36,468 bases of DNA from an uncultured Clostridia bacterium (GCA_948891265.1 CAQUBD010000016.1:1-36468); one strand, 5' to 3'; positions 1 through 8,193 are shown, counted from the first letter of the stretch. Translations and numbers: made by a program. The notes: generated by a model from the letters alone, not told the origin.

Positions 1-1039
1 TAATTTCATTAGAATATCGTTCCATTTTTCTTACTTCTTGTTTCATTTCTGGAGATAGTGGCTTATAGTTCTCTCGCTTTGGTAGTAATCCTAATAAATG
101 AAATAGTAATAAAAACAGTACATCAATTCCTTTCATTTTACTAATATCTTTGAATTTACCTTTATATTTATAAACTTTGTATCTTTGTTTTTTCTTTTTA
201 GGGTGTATAAACTCCATATATCTATTTTGATAATAATATGGATTGTCTTCAACTTTGTTTGCTATATTCTTTGGCAAATATTGTTCTCCTAAATGATACA
301 TTCTTACTGCTTTTTTATCATTTATTGAACGAATTGTTGGATATTTTCTGTTATAATCATCATTTATAATATAGCCTTTTTTAAGCATTATCTTTTTAAA
401 TTGCCCATAATTTATACACATTTGCATTGCTTCATCAATAGTTTGTTTTATTACATTATACTTTGTTGGCTCTCCTCGTTTTTCTGCAAAATATATACTT
501 CTTGGTGTCTTTCCTAATGGCTTTTCAATTACTGTTAGTCCATATTGTCTACATAGTTCATCTGATAACTCTCTAAAATGATAATATGCTCCTTTGTTAC
601 AATTAAATTTTTTACCTGTAAACATATTAACTGAATTTACTACAAAATGGTTATGATATGTGCCTGTATTAAAATGTGTTGCAACTACTACTTGATATTC
701 ACTCCACATTTTTTCTGCAAGTTCTACGCCAATTTTGTGTGCTAATTCTGGTGATACTTCTCCTGTCTTGAAGCTTTGGTATGCGTGGTATGCAATATTT
801 CCTGTGCATTTATCAAATCTACTTTGTACTGCCCTCATTTCTTCATAAGCTGTTTCTTCTTTACAATTTACTCCTGTTACATACATAGTTTTTTCGTTTT
901 TATCAATAGTTTTCTCATTATTTTCTGCATATTTTAATACTTGTTGTAAATCTGCAAATGTTGTTTTCTCTGGATTTTTTGCATAACTTATTACACGAGA
1001 TATACTATCTTTAATTGCCCATATTTTCGTTGTTGCCAT
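1..1039 (-). CDS. Relaxase/mobilization nuclease (MobA/VirD2-like), C-terminus beyond the left edge
   Basis: Relaxase that would nick and covalently hold the transferred DNA strand at oriT of a mobilizable element. The frame is open from an ATG at 1039, preceded by a GGAG site, to the window edge (346 codons), so the 3' end is missing. The N-terminus reads MATTKIWAIKDS, typical of this family. At about residues 120-136 THFNTGTYHNHFVVNSV matches the histidine-rich metal-binding motif III of MOB_P relaxases (final cluster H-N-H). A catalytic tyrosine is probably Tyr19 in VISYAKN, which is inference. The start lies inside the mobC reading frame (29-base overlap), so the two are translationally coupled, as expected for relaxosome partners. 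The family assignment is firm; the exact subfamily is not. Confidence 0.88.
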   Translation of the reverse strand, partial: MATTKIWAIKDSISRVISYAKNPEKTTFADLQQVLKYAENNEKTIDKNEKTMYVTGVNCKEETAYEEMRAVQSRFDKCTGNIAYHAYQSFKTGEVSPELAHKIGVELAEKMWSEYQVVVATHFNTGTYHNHFVVNSVNMFTGKKFNCNKGAYYHFRELSDELCRQYGLTVIEKPLGKTPRSIYFAEKRGEPTKYNVIKQTIDEAMQMCINYGQFKKIMLKKGYIINDDYNRKYPTIRSINDKKAVRMYHLGEQYLPKNIANKVEDNPYYYQNRYMEFIHPKKKKQRYKVYKYKGKFKDISKMKGIDVLFLLLFHLLGLLPKRENYKPLSPEMKQEVRKMERYSNEI

Positions 1040-1331
1040 CTACATCATCTCCGTTTTTATAACTATAAATATCAAGAAAATCACTTTGCATTTTTGTTAT
1101 TTTTTCTTTTATTTCGTCCTCACTCATATAAGGAAATTCATTTTTTAGTTCAACAATTCCATTGTAGACTTTACGAAGTTCTTCATCTGGTATTGTATAA
1201 ATTTCTTTTTGTAATCCTGCTTTTCTCAAATAAGATGATAAATTCAAGTTGCTCCTTTTAGCATTTCTTTGTAGTTTTTTCTTTTCATTTTCATTCACTC
1301 TTACATTAATTCCTATTGTTCTATTTCTCAT
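1011..1331 (-). CDS. mobC: MobC-like relaxosome accessory protein
   Basis: A 106-residue basic protein. The N-terminal half (about residues 5-45: IGINVRVNENEKKKL, then SNLNLSSYLRKAGL) has the ribbon-helix-helix-like pattern of plasmid mobilization proteins MobC. These bind oriT and help the relaxase open the DNA. The C-terminal half is charged and probably helical. The ATG start has a GGAAGTG site upstream. It is immediately upstream of, and overlaps, the relaxase gene, which supports the role. The C-terminal tail (DGDDVDGNNEN-like) is low complexity. The call rests on N-terminal sequence pattern and gene order. Confidence 0.75.
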   Translation of the reverse strand: MRNRTIGINVRVNENEKKKLQRNAKRSNLNLSSYLRKAGLQKEIYTIPDEELRKVYNGIVELKNEFPYMSEDEIKEKITKMQSDFLDIYSYKNGDDVDGNNENMGN

Positions 1332-1450
1332 AATTTTTCACTTCCTTTTTGATAAATTTTCGCTCTGTTTTTTATAAAAACTTTCTTAAAAATTTTTAAT
1401 TTCTTATCTAATTTTAAATCTATTCTTCTAATTTTTTCGTTTTATAAGGT

Positions 1451-1491
1451 AGGGGTTATAGGGGAAGATTTTCCCCTTTCAGCGTAAGCTG
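1451..1491. other. Candidate origin of transfer (oriT) with two inverted repeats
   Basis: The 253-base gap between mobC and tnpV is GC-richer than its surroundings in one patch. It holds a perfect inverted repeat GGGGAA-GATT-TTCCCC at 1461-1476 and a second short one CAGC-GTAA-GCTG at 1480-1491, followed by GGTTTTGGGG. Inverted repeats just upstream of mobC/relaxase genes are the usual setting of an oriT. Function is inferred from position and symmetry only; no nic site could be identified. Confidence 0.4.
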
Positions 1492-1584
1492 TCGGTTTTG
1501 GGGCAATACAAAACCTATGCTCGCTACACTTATAGACATTAAATTTGGCTATACATTTGACTGTCTGCTCTTACTAGGATTTTC

Positions 1585-1974
1585 TTATACATATATTAGT
1601 TCATTTAGTACAATTTCTTCTGCCACATTTTTAAAATTATTCATCATACTAACCCAATAAAGTTGGTCTGTATTTTTCATTTCTTCTGCTAAATTATTTT
1701 GTTGTTTTAATTGCTCTATAATTAAATCAATTCTTTCTTGTGCTGTTTCTTGAATCTCTTTTAAATGTTTATTAAGTGTTCCATTCACAAACATTATTGT
1801 ATATTCTGCTTTTTTATTTTCTTTTAAGAATTTTAATCTCATTCTTCCATATTTATTTAGCATAATTTTTTCTTTTTCTAAAACTAAATTGGGCATATAA
1901 TAATCGCCTTGTTTTGTATATTCAATTCCATATTTATTTTCGATTTTGTTTTCTTTTAATTCTTTATTTTCCAT
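1585..1974 (-). CDS. tnpV: TnpV family transposon-encoded protein
   Basis: A 129-residue protein that matches the TnpV family (named from Tn4451-like elements) along its length. It shows YGIEYTKQGDYYMPNL, then KYGRMRLKFLKENK, a helical Glu/Gln-rich stretch, and the end MMNNFKNVAEEIVLNELIY. Function in the family is unproven; it accompanies TnpX-type serine recombinases. The start is taken at the ATG at 1974, 8 bases after GGAGG; an in-frame ATG 15 bases upstream lies before that site. It directly follows the recombinase gene (26-base gap), so the two are probably co-transcribed. Confidence 0.85.
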   Translation of the reverse strand: MENKELKENKIENKYGIEYTKQGDYYMPNLVLEKEKIMLNKYGRMRLKFLKENKKAEYTIMFVNGTLNKHLKEIQETAQERIDLIIEQLKQQNNLAEEMKNTDQLYWVSMMNNFKNVAEEIVLNELIYV

Positions 1975-2000
1975 TTTCAATTCCTCCATCTATAAATTTT

Positions 2001-3819
2001 TTAACTAACTTTTTCTCGTTCCTTTACTCTAATTGCTCCAACAATTCTATTTACTTTTTTCTGTGGATATTTTTTATCATCTGTTACTAATTCAACTAAT
2101 TTAAAAAGCTTTTCTCCGTTATTATTTACTTCATCTATTGTAAGATATTTTTTCTGGTAACCTTTCTTTTGTTCATCTAATCTTGCTACTTCATAATAAG
2201 ATACTTCGTAATAGTCATTTAATCGTTTAATATATTCTTCTAATTCTTGCTTGTCCATCATAACTGTTGTTCTAACTTCTTTATTTTTTTCATCTGCAAT
2301 AGTCATATCAAACATTCCATTTTGCATTAACTTGTATATCTGGTTAATAAATGTTTTCCTTAATTTTAAATTTATTAATTTGTAACTACCTTTACTATCT
2401 TTTTCAACTGTAATACTTTCTAAAAACTTTGAAATAAATTCTTGTTTTTCTTCTTTATCTTTACTCTTCCATTCTGCCATTAGCATATCGTAAAATTTAT
2501 TAGAACAGATTAGTTTTTCTTTTTCTACATCTCTATCTGCCATTAAATGTTGTGGACTAAAACTCTGTTTATTTAGGTCTATCGTTTCAATTCGTTTTTG
2601 TTCTAATATTTCTAATTTTTCATCAATTGCTTTATACTCTTTTGAAAATTCTTCTACATCAACGATTTCTTTTAAATAAGCTTCCTTTATTCTACTTTTT
2701 TGATTTCTTAATGTGTTTATTTCTTTGTCTAATTTATCTGTGTTCTTCTCTTTTTTATCTGCTAAAACAGGATAAAAGTATTTTTTTACTGTCATATCAT
2801 ATTCTATTAAGTCCATTATCATTGGCATAACTTGTTCTTCTATTAAATCTTCACGAAGATACATTTTACAGTCTGAACAATGATAATACATATACTTTTT
2901 CTTTTTGCCACCTGTTCCTTTACTGCCCATTATTTTCCCACATTTAGGACATTTCATTTTTTGCATAAAGATGTATACTCTATCTCTACAATATGCTCTT
3001 TGATTTTTCTCCTTTTGTAGCTGTATATCTTCAAACATTGCTCTTGTTATAATTGGTTCAACAACATTAGGGTATATTACTGGCTCTTTTCCTTGTTCTT
3101 TTGCTACTCTTTTAAATCTTTCATAATCTCCCACATAGATTTTGTTATTAAGTATTTTTTCTATAGTAGAATCGTCCCATTTTTTAGGCTCTAAAACTTT
3201 TTCTGCATTTAGAATATTTGCTATTGTTTGATAGCTTTTACCTTGTAGATATAAATTAAATATTCTAATAATAACATCTTTGGTGGTTTCATCAATTACC
3301 ATTTTCTTTGTTGTATCTCGTTTATATCCTAGTGGACAAGTTCCGTGGAATATGTCCTGACTTTATTGCTCCTGTTAAACCGAATTTTGTTCTTTCACTA
3401 ACTATCTCTATTTCTAACTGAGATAAAACTGTTAGCATTCTTACAAAGAAACGCCCATTAGCACTGCTCGTATTTACATCGTCCCTATCGCATACCAAAT
3501 AACAATGATGTTCTTCTAGTTCTGAAATTAGAACTTCTAAATCTCTTACAGACCTTGTAACTCTATCTAGCTTATATGCTACAATATAGTTAATTTCACC
3601 TGCTCTCATATCTTCTAGCATTTGTTGAAAAGCTGGTCTGCCTGACATATTTTTTGCACTAATTCCTGCGTCTTTGTAAACTTTATAGATTTTATAATCT
3701 TTATACTTACAAAGCTGTTTTAACTTTTCCTCCTGTTCTCCTAAACTAAATCCCTCACGTACTTGATCTTCTGTACTAACACGAATATAAATTCCTGCTA
3801 CTTTCCTTTCTTCATTCAT
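2001..3819 (-). pseudogene. Large serine recombinase (TnpX-like), frameshifted
   Basis: Site-specific recombinase that would excise and insert the mobilizable element. The first part (3819 to about 3322) is the resolvase catalytic domain: YIRVSTEDQ with nucleophile Ser15, then YKLDRVTRS and SERTKFGL. It breaks after SGHIP. The remainder (from about 3341 to 2001) continues as GTCPLGYKRD in the next frame. It has the recombinase domain, a zinc ribbon (CPKCG ... CSDC, about 125-150 residues into this part) and a coiled-coil tail. Removing one base (the G at 3345 on the + strand) gives a continuous protein of about 605 residues, a normal length for the family. As read here the enzyme is inactive, so the element may be stranded, unless the base is a sequence error. 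The start ATG follows AAAGGAGG. Confidence 0.88.
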
Positions 3820-3861
3820 TACAAAATTACCTCCTTTTTCTTATTTAATGAATTTTAGAAA

Positions 3862-3879
3862 GGCACTAAAAAAAGTGCC
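3862..3879 (-). promoter_or_regulatory. Hairpin in the recombinase leader
   Basis: Perfect 6-bp inverted repeat GGCACT/AGTGCC with a 6-base A/T loop, 43 bases upstream of the recombinase start. It could be an attenuator, an operator or part of the element end. No clear promoter was found next to it. Confidence 0.3.
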
Positions 3880-4022
3880 ACATAGCATAGATTTGACTAT
3901 ATTGACACTTTAAAGTTTTTATTTATTGTTTTAACTATCTCTATCTTCTTATTTTTAAATACAATTAATAAATCAATATAGTACAATTTTTAAAAACTCT
4001 AAAATATCAATGCTTTGGCTTG

Positions 4023-4289
4023 CTACACTATGTTTTCATTAAATTTTGATAGTGGATATTTATTTTCCAAACTATCTATGTAAAAGTAATCTTGTTCATT
4101 AAAGAATAAATATAACTTATCTTTAATAATTACTCGGTGTGGCTCCACATACGCTAAATTGGTATGTTCCACAATTCTTAGGCAACCATTTATAATTTCT
4201 GGTTTTACCTTTTTCATTTTGCAAGTCCATTCAATTCTAGAGAGTAACTCTTTACTCATATTGATTTCTTGTTTAATTATATGTAACAT
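4023..4289 (-). CDS. Hypothetical protein, 88 aa
   Basis: I do not recognise this small protein. It has no membrane segment. The middle (KVKPEIINGCLRIVEHTNLAYVEPHRVIIKDKLYLFF) alternates hydrophobic and polar residues as a small beta-rich fold would. The start is uncertain. The AAGGAGG site lies 13 bases before the ATG at 4289, longer than usual, and a TTG at 4316 lies upstream of that site. It sits between the tRNA-Leu terminator and the mobile-element recombinase, so it may belong either to the element or to the chromosome. Confidence 0.5.
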   Translation of the reverse strand: MLHIIKQEINMSKELLSRIEWTCKMKKVKPEIINGCLRIVEHTNLAYVEPHRVIIKDKLYLFFNEQDYFYIDSLENKYPLSKFNENIV

Positions 4290-4327
4290 AATATCACAAA
4301 AACCTCCTTCTTTCAAGACTTTTGGTC

Positions 4328-4358
4328 AAAAAAAGACCGCTTCATTTTTTGAAACGGT
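4328..4358 (-). terminator. Rho-independent terminator of tRNA-Leu
   Basis: On the minus strand a 9-bp stem (ACCGTTTCA / TGAAGCGGT, one G-U-type mismatch) with a 5-base loop is followed by CTTTTTTT. It lies 85 bases downstream of the tRNA. Confidence 0.75.
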
Positions 4359-4442
4359 TTAAAGTTTTTGTGTTGTCAAATTCTTATAATCTTGAAATTA
4401 AGTTATATCAAGTATTATAGAGAGTTCGACAAAAACTCGTCT

Positions 4443-4530
4443 TGGTGCAGATGGCCGGAATCGAACCGGCACGGTTTATTCAACCGCAGGATTTTAAGTC
4501 CTGTGCGTCTACCAGTTCCGCCACATCTGC
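4443..4530 (-). tRNA. tRNA-Leu (anticodon UAA)
   Basis: An 88-base type II tRNA including an encoded CCA end. The acceptor arms GCAGATG / CATCTGC pair and the discriminator is A. The anticodon arm is CAGGA-CTTAAAA-TCCTG, giving anticodon TAA. A long variable arm follows, then the T-arm GCCGGTTCGATTCCGGC. It has its own consensus promoter and terminator, so it is a single-gene unit. Confidence 0.95.
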
Positions 4531-4574
4531 ATATATGTATATTTGAACTGGTTATTGTTCTTGCGACAATTGTT

Positions 4575-4603
4575 ATTATAATATTAAGAAAAAAATTTGT
4601 CAA
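4575..4603 (-). promoter_or_regulatory. Promoter of tRNA-Leu
   Basis: Perfect sigma-A consensus: TTGACA (4598-4603) and TATAAT (4575-4580) with a 17-base spacer, 44 bases upstream of the tRNA. Confidence 0.9.
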
Positions 4604-4658
4604 TAGATTTTAAAAAACTTTTAAAAAAATTTTAAAAAATCCTTTACAAATAATTTTA

Positions 4659-4704
4659 AAATTCAGAAGTATCACATAAACTTCATATAATATCTTCTGA
4701 ATTT
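4659..4704 (-). terminator. Probable terminator of carD
   Basis: 11-bp perfect inverted repeat AAATTCAGAAG / CTTCTGAATTT with a 24-base spacer, 28 bases after the carD stop codon. The following T-run is weak, so termination efficiency is uncertain. Confidence 0.5.
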
Positions 4705-4732
4705 AAAAATTAATTTCTTATATACTTATTAA

Positions 4733-5302
4733 TTAGGCGTTTGTAGAAGTACTATTTCCATCAAAAGGAATAAATTTATTAACTATACTTTGTTGTTCAA
4801 CTACATCTGTTCTAAAAGTCATAAAAGATGTATTTATTTTATTTTCAATTTGTTCTTCTACTTCATCTTGGTTAGCATGTTCTGCTAAAACTAATTCACT
4901 CACTAAAATTTGTTTAGCATTATTAAGCATTTTCTTTTCACCAGTAGAAAGTCCTTTTTCTTTTTGTTTAAAGCTTAAATTTCTAACAACATCCGCTACT
5001 TCATAGATATCCCCACTTTTCATTTTGTCCATATTATCTCTATATCTTTTATTCCAATTTTTTTCCATTTCAGTTTCATCTTCACTAAGTACTTTAAATA
5101 CTTTTTCTGCTGATTGCTTATCTATTATATTTCTTACACCTACTTCTTCAGCTTTAGCTGTTGGTATCATAACCTTTACATCACTTGGCATCTTTAATAT
5201 GTAATATGATTGTTTCTCTCCTAATATATCTTTTTCTTCTATAGAATCAATTGTCCCAGCCCCATGCATTGGGTATACTATTTTATCTCCTACATTGAAC
5301 AT
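4733..5302 (-). CDS. carD: CarD/CdnL family transcription regulator
   Basis: A 189-residue RNA polymerase-binding regulator. The N-terminal Tudor-like domain (about residues 1-60: FNVGDKIVYPMHGAGTI, then YYILKMPSDVKVMIPT) is the part that binds the polymerase beta subunit in CarD proteins. The rest is helical, with the typical NWNKRYRDNMDKMKSGDIYEVA signature at about residues 85-105, and contacts DNA near the -10 region. The start is the ATG at 5302, 8 bases after AAAGGAG; a GTG at 5311 overlaps that site and is rejected. The short Ser/Thr/Asn tail is unremarkable. It is a single-gene unit with its own promoter and a long leader. Confidence 0.92.
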   Translation of the reverse strand: MFNVGDKIVYPMHGAGTIDSIEEKDILGEKQSYYILKMPSDVKVMIPTAKAEEVGVRNIIDKQSAEKVFKVLSEDETEMEKNWNKRYRDNMDKMKSGDIYEVADVVRNLSFKQKEKGLSTGEKKMLNNAKQILVSELVLAEHANQDEVEEQIENKINTSFMTFRTDVVEQQSIVNKFIPFDGNSTSTNA

Positions 5303-5556
5303 GTAAGTCACTCCTTTCGCTTTATTCCTTTTTGTTTATTATTAAATAAATTTTTTAAAGTTTTTCTGGCAAATCACATTTTAACTATAAATATAAAATT
5401 TTAATAATCCTCTATATTTTTAAATCATTTTATATTTTATAAAATAAGAACTTTTTATTTTCAATTTATAATTAGCTATTTTATATTTTAAATCAAAAAA
5501 ATATTATAAAGTCTTGTAAATACAAAATAACTTTATTGGATTTTTTAACCATATTT
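5303..5556 (-). other. AT-rich leader of carD, no gene seen
   Basis: About 250 bases between the predicted carD transcription start and its ATG, inside a 401-base gap between carD and dut. It is almost all A/T with short self-complementary runs. I see no ORF with a ribosome site and no recognised riboswitch. The rest of the gap holds the carD promoter and the dut terminator. Confidence 0.5.
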
Positions 5557-5585
5557 ATTATACAACAAAAAAAGAAAAAAGTCAA
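5557..5585 (-). promoter_or_regulatory. Promoter of carD
   Basis: TTGACT (5580-5585), 17-base T-rich spacer, TATAAT (5557-5562). The -35 hexamer lies inside the right stem and T-run of the upstream dut terminator, so terminator and promoter overlap. Confidence 0.7.
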
Positions 5586-5600
5586 AGCTTTTATTTTGAC
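5573..5600 (-). terminator. Terminator of dut
   Basis: Stem GTCAAA / TTTGAC (5581-5586, 5595-5600) with an 8-base loop, followed on the minus strand by TTTTTTCTTTTTTTG. It is also flanked by T's on the plus side. It lies about 100 bases after the dut stop. Confidence 0.6.
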
Positions 5601-5703
5601 TTTTTATGTAATTTTGGCTAAAAGCCTTATAATTAAGGGCAAAAAATTTTTAAAAAAATTTATATTTATTAATTTACTATAATTTTACATGTTTTATGCA
5701 GTC

Positions 5704-6165
5704 TTATTTCGTTGTTGAACCAAATCCTCCTACACGATTTCCTTGTGCATTATCCTCATCTACTACTAAGTATTTTTGAAATATCGCTTGTCCTATTGCT
5801 TCTCCTTTTTTTATAAATATATCTTCATCTTTCATATTAAAAAAAGCAAACATAAAGTGTCCATCATTGTCAGGATTCCCATAATAATCTTTGTCTATTA
5901 TTCCTACGCTGTTTGCCATTACTAAGCCTTTTTTCTTTGGATTAGAACTTCTATTACATAGCATTAAGTACTCATCATCTTGCATATATGCCTTTAATCC
6001 TGTCTTTATTAGTGTTGGAGCCATTCCTTTTTTAAAACTAGGCACTTTCGTGTCTTCAGCAGCTTCGATATCATATCCTGCTGAATATTTTGTTTTCCTA
6101 ATTGGCATGTTTATTCCTTCATTTTCAAATCCTTTTGCTACTTCAAATCCTCTAATTTTTTCCAT
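5704..6165 (-). CDS. dut: dUTP diphosphatase (trimeric dUTPase)
   Basis: Hydrolyses dUTP to dUMP and pyrophosphate, keeping uracil out of DNA and feeding dTMP synthesis. All five family motifs are visible in 153 residues: AGYDI (29-33), RSS (72-74), GIIDKDYYGN (88-97, with the uracil-binding and catalytic Asp/Tyr), GEAIGQAIF (121-129), and the C-terminal RVGGFGSTTK (144-153). The start is the ATG at 6165, 8 bases after GGGAG; an ATG 18 bases upstream precedes that site. It appears to be its own unit between spoVS and carD. Confidence 0.95.
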   Translation of the reverse strand: MEKIRGFEVAKGFENEGINMPIRKTKYSAGYDIEAAEDTKVPSFKKGMAPTLIKTGLKAYMQDDEYLMLCNRSSNPKKKGLVMANSVGIIDKDYYGNPDNDGHFMFAFFNMKDEDIFIKKGEAIGQAIFQKYLVVDEDNAQGNRVGGFGSTTK

Positions 6166-6275
6166 ATTATTTTCTCCCTTCATTTTATAGCTTAAAATAC
6201 ACTATTTAAATTAAACTTTCCTTATACTTTAATATATTTTTATGTTATTTATATAATTTAATAAACATCTTTTTC

Positions 6276-6304
6276 ATTTTCACATATCAACTTTAAATTG
6301 TCAA
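6276..6304 (-). promoter_or_regulatory. Possible promoter of dut
   Basis: Perfect -35 TTGACA (6299-6304) with a poor -10 GAAAAT (6276-6281) at 17 bases. It starts directly after the spoVS terminator T-run. Confidence 0.45.
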
Positions 6305-6308
6305 GTAT

Positions 6309-6343
6309 AAAAAAGATATTCTACAATTTTATATAGAATATCT
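6309..6343 (-). terminator. Terminator of spoVS
   Basis: Perfect 10-bp stem AGATATTCTA / TAGAATATCT with a 10-base loop and a TTTTTTAT tail on the minus strand. A second 7-bp hairpin (TTAGGAA/TTCCTAA) lies between it and the gene. Confidence 0.85.
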
Positions 6344-6395
6344 CTTTTATATATTAGGAATTTTCTTTAAATTTCCTAATACTATATATAATATA

Positions 6396-6659
6396 TTACA
6401 CTCTTGATTCAACAATAAGTTTTATACCTGTCCTATCTTCACCTTCAACTTCTACTTCTGCAAATGCTGGTATACATACTAAATCTACTCCTGATGGTGC
6501 TACAAATCCCCTTGCTATTGCTACAGCTTTTACAGCTTGATTTAATGCTCCTGCTCCTATTGCTTGCATTTCTGCTTTGTTTGATTCTTTTACTAATCCA
6601 GCTATTGCTCCTGCTACTGAATTAGGATTTGACTTTGATGAAATTTTCAAAATTTCCAT
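6396..6659 (-). CDS. spoVS: Stage V sporulation protein S
   Basis: An 87-residue SpoVS, a small Alba-like protein needed for spore coat and cortex completion in Bacillus and widely used as a sporulation marker. It shows the near-invariant EILKISSKSNPNSVAGAIAG start, the AIGAGALNQAVKAVAIARG centre and the CIPAFAEVE end. Length equals the family norm. The ATG is 8 bases after GGAGG. It lies downstream of ymdB, an order common in Clostridia, but has its own promoter. Confidence 0.97.
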   Translation of the reverse strand: MEILKISSKSNPNSVAGAIAGLVKESNKAEMQAIGAGALNQAVKAVAIARGFVAPSGVDLVCIPAFAEVEVEGEDRTGIKLIVESRV

Positions 6660-6712
6660 TTTCTTTTGCCTCCTATTATTAATTTATTTTTTGTTGCAAC
6701 TTGTATGATGGT

Positions 6713-6741
6713 ATTTTATATCTTCTGGAAAAAAATGTAAA
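6713..6741 (-). promoter_or_regulatory. Promoter of spoVS
   Basis: TTTACA (6736-6741), 17-base spacer, TAAAAT (6713-6718); 54 bases upstream of the start codon. It looks like a sigma-A site. I could not see a sigma-H consensus, which controls spoVS in Bacillus. Confidence 0.6.
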
Positions 6742-6814
6742 TAGTTTTTTGGAAATTTTTTCAAATTTTCATCGCAATAAAAGTTATTTTTCGACACTTC
6801 TATTATTTTGTTTT

Positions 6815-7588
6815 TTAACTCAAATTTATTCTTCTAATCTTTTTAACCTTGCATGTATTATCGTCTACTTCAAAAATAACTCCATTAAAAATACATTCTC
6901 CCTCTGCAATTTTATACTTTTCTGGCAAAGCTGTTGTAAGTCTTTTTATCGCCACATTAATATCCATACCAAGTACAGAATTCTTAGGACCTGTCATTCC
7001 TATATCAGTAATGTAAGCTGTTCCCTTTGGTAATATTTTTTCATCAGATGTTTGCACATGTGTATGTGTTCCATAAACTGCTGTGACTTCTCCATCCAAA
7101 TAATATCCTAATGGTATTTTCTCCCCTGTAGCCTCTGCATGAAAGTCAATAAATATCATATCTACTTTATCTTTTATCTTATTAACAATCTCTCTTGCTA
7201 TAAGAAATGGATTTTCTGTTAAAATATTTATTTCTGCTCTTCCTAATAAATTTATAACTGCTATTTTTTTATCTTTACAATTATATATATTGTATCCCTT
7301 ACCTACTACTCCTTTAGGATAATTTGCAGGTCTCAAAATTCTTGGATCATCTATAAATTTAAATATATCTTTTTTTCCCCATGTATGGTTTCCCATTGTA
7401 ATTACATCTACACTCTCAGATAATATATCATCAAAATTTTTCTGTGTTATCCCAAATCCATCTGCTGAATTTTCTCCATTAACTATTGTAAAATCTATGT
7501 TTTCTGTTTCTATTAATCCTGATAATATTTTTTTTAACTCCTTTATTCCTGAGCTTCCAACTATATCTCCAACTGCTAAAATTTTCAA
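6815..7588 (-). CDS. ymdB: YmdB family metallophosphoesterase (TIGR00282)
   Basis: A 257-residue cytosolic phosphodiesterase. Bacillus YmdB cleaves 2',3'-cyclic nucleotides and affects biofilm and motility choices. Dinuclear metal-site motifs are all visible: GDIVG (7-11), NGEN (37-40), GNHTW (66-70), DFHAEAT and GTHTHVQT. The start is a TTG at 7588, 7 bases after AAGGA; no ATG fits, and the MKILAVGDIVG start matches the family. Expression is from a promoter at 7621-7649. A 40-bp box just upstream of that promoter recurs before the phosphoesterase gene at 15459-16154. Confidence 0.93.
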   Translation of the reverse strand: MKILAVGDIVGSSGIKELKKILSGLIETENIDFTIVNGENSADGFGITQKNFDDILSESVDVITMGNHTWGKKDIFKFIDDPRILRPANYPKGVVGKGYNIYNCKDKKIAVINLLGRAEINILTENPFLIAREIVNKIKDKVDMIFIDFHAEATGEKIPLGYYLDGEVTAVYGTHTHVQTSDEKILPKGTAYITDIGMTGPKNSVLGMDINVAIKRLTTALPEKYKIAEGECIFNGVIFEVDDNTCKVKKIRRINLS

Positions 7589-7620
7589 GTTAATTCCTTC
7601 TTTCTTTTTACTATGTTTAT

Positions 7621-7649
7621 ATAATACTATAAATTTATTTCCAAATCAA
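7621..7649 (-). promoter_or_regulatory. Promoter of ymdB
   Basis: TTGATT (7644-7649), 17-base spacer, TATTAT (7621-7626), 33 bases before the TTG start. Confidence 0.65.
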
Positions 7650-7663
7650 GATTTTTCTATTTT

Positions 7664-7704
7664 AAGTTTCGTTTTTTATTCATATTCAAATTTATAAGTT
7701 ATAA
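7664..7704 (-). repeat. 40-bp upstream box, copy A
   Basis: Nearly identical to 16223-16262 (about 36 of 41 positions, sharing TTTTTTATTCATATTCAAAT). It begins 15 bases upstream of the ymdB -35 hexamer. The second copy begins 17 bases upstream of the -35 of another phosphoesterase gene. It is a possible activator site or UP element. Confidence 0.6.
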
Positions 7705-7735
7705 ACAACTTTATATAATTAGTTCGTCTAGTACA

Positions 7736-7761
7736 GAACAAAAGTGGACATTAATAACATT
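7736..7761. repeat. 26-bp dispersed repeat, partial copy
   Basis: Matches 10147-10172 with one difference in 26 positions (GAACAAAAGYGGACATTAAT core). This copy lacks the complementary right arm present at the other site, so it looks like a truncated copy. Confidence 0.55.
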
Positions 7762-7773
7762 ATTATACAACGA

Positions 7774-7812
7774 AAAATTTGGAGAAATCTGCTTTAGACC
7801 TCTCCAAATTTT
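7774..7812 (-). terminator. Terminator of the 7822-8193 gene
   Basis: Perfect 12-bp inverted repeat AAAATTTGGAGA / TCTCCAAATTTT, 15-base loop, 9 bases after the stop codon. The T-run is formed by the stem end (AATTTTTCG). Confidence 0.65.
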
Positions 7813-7821
7813 CATTACTAC

Positions 7822-8193
7822 TTAACTATCAATCTCTCTGTATTCCGCGTCAATAATAGGAACATCTCCTTTAAACTTATTTATAAGTTCTTCTTTCTCA
7901 TCTGCTATTTTTTCCTCTTTAAGCTCTGTTAATTCTTTCATATAGTATATAAACATAGCAAGCCAAAGTACTCCGCTAACAACTGCAATTACACAGTTAA
8001 ATATTTCATCATAAAGTAAAATACCGCGGACAATAAAGCATAATCCCATCAAAGACGTGAGTATTATCCGGATTTTACAAGATTTAATTGTAAAGTATGA
8101 CAGTTTTTTTCTACTAATTTTCAAATATACAATAAAAATCAATACTAAAACAAAAGCTACAGTTCCTAACAGTCCAGAAATTAAAAGTCTCAT
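7822..8193 (-). CDS. Hypothetical membrane protein, 123 aa
   Basis: Not recognised. Three membrane segments are visible (about residues 3-24, 40-60 and 66-86), with a basic stretch KISRKK after the first. A highly charged cytosolic-looking tail follows (KELTELKEEKIADEKEELINKF) and ends in DAEYREIDS. The start is the ATG at 8193, 8 bases after AAAGGAG; an upstream in-frame ATG has no ribosome site. It occupies the place where spoIIIAB would be expected after spoIIIAA, but it has its own strong promoter and does not resemble SpoIIIAB. Confidence 0.7.
   Translation of the reverse strand: MRLLISGLLGTVAFVLVLIFIVYLKISRKKLSYFTIKSCKIRIILTSLMGLCFIVRGILLYDEIFNCVIAVVSGVLWLAMFIYYMKELTELKEEKIADEKEELINKFKGDVPIIDAEYREIDS

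Noticed and set aside
2627..2830. Plus-strand hydrophobic ORF inside the recombinase
   Set aside because: It is the complement of the coiled-coil region; no start signal.
4368..4613. ORFs on both strands over 4368-4613
   Set aside because: They lie across the tRNA-Leu gene; their apparent protein similarity is the usual false translation of tRNA sequence.
5303..5548. Riboswitch in the long carD leader
   Set aside because: Only low-complexity AT-rich runs; no conserved riboswitch core recognised.
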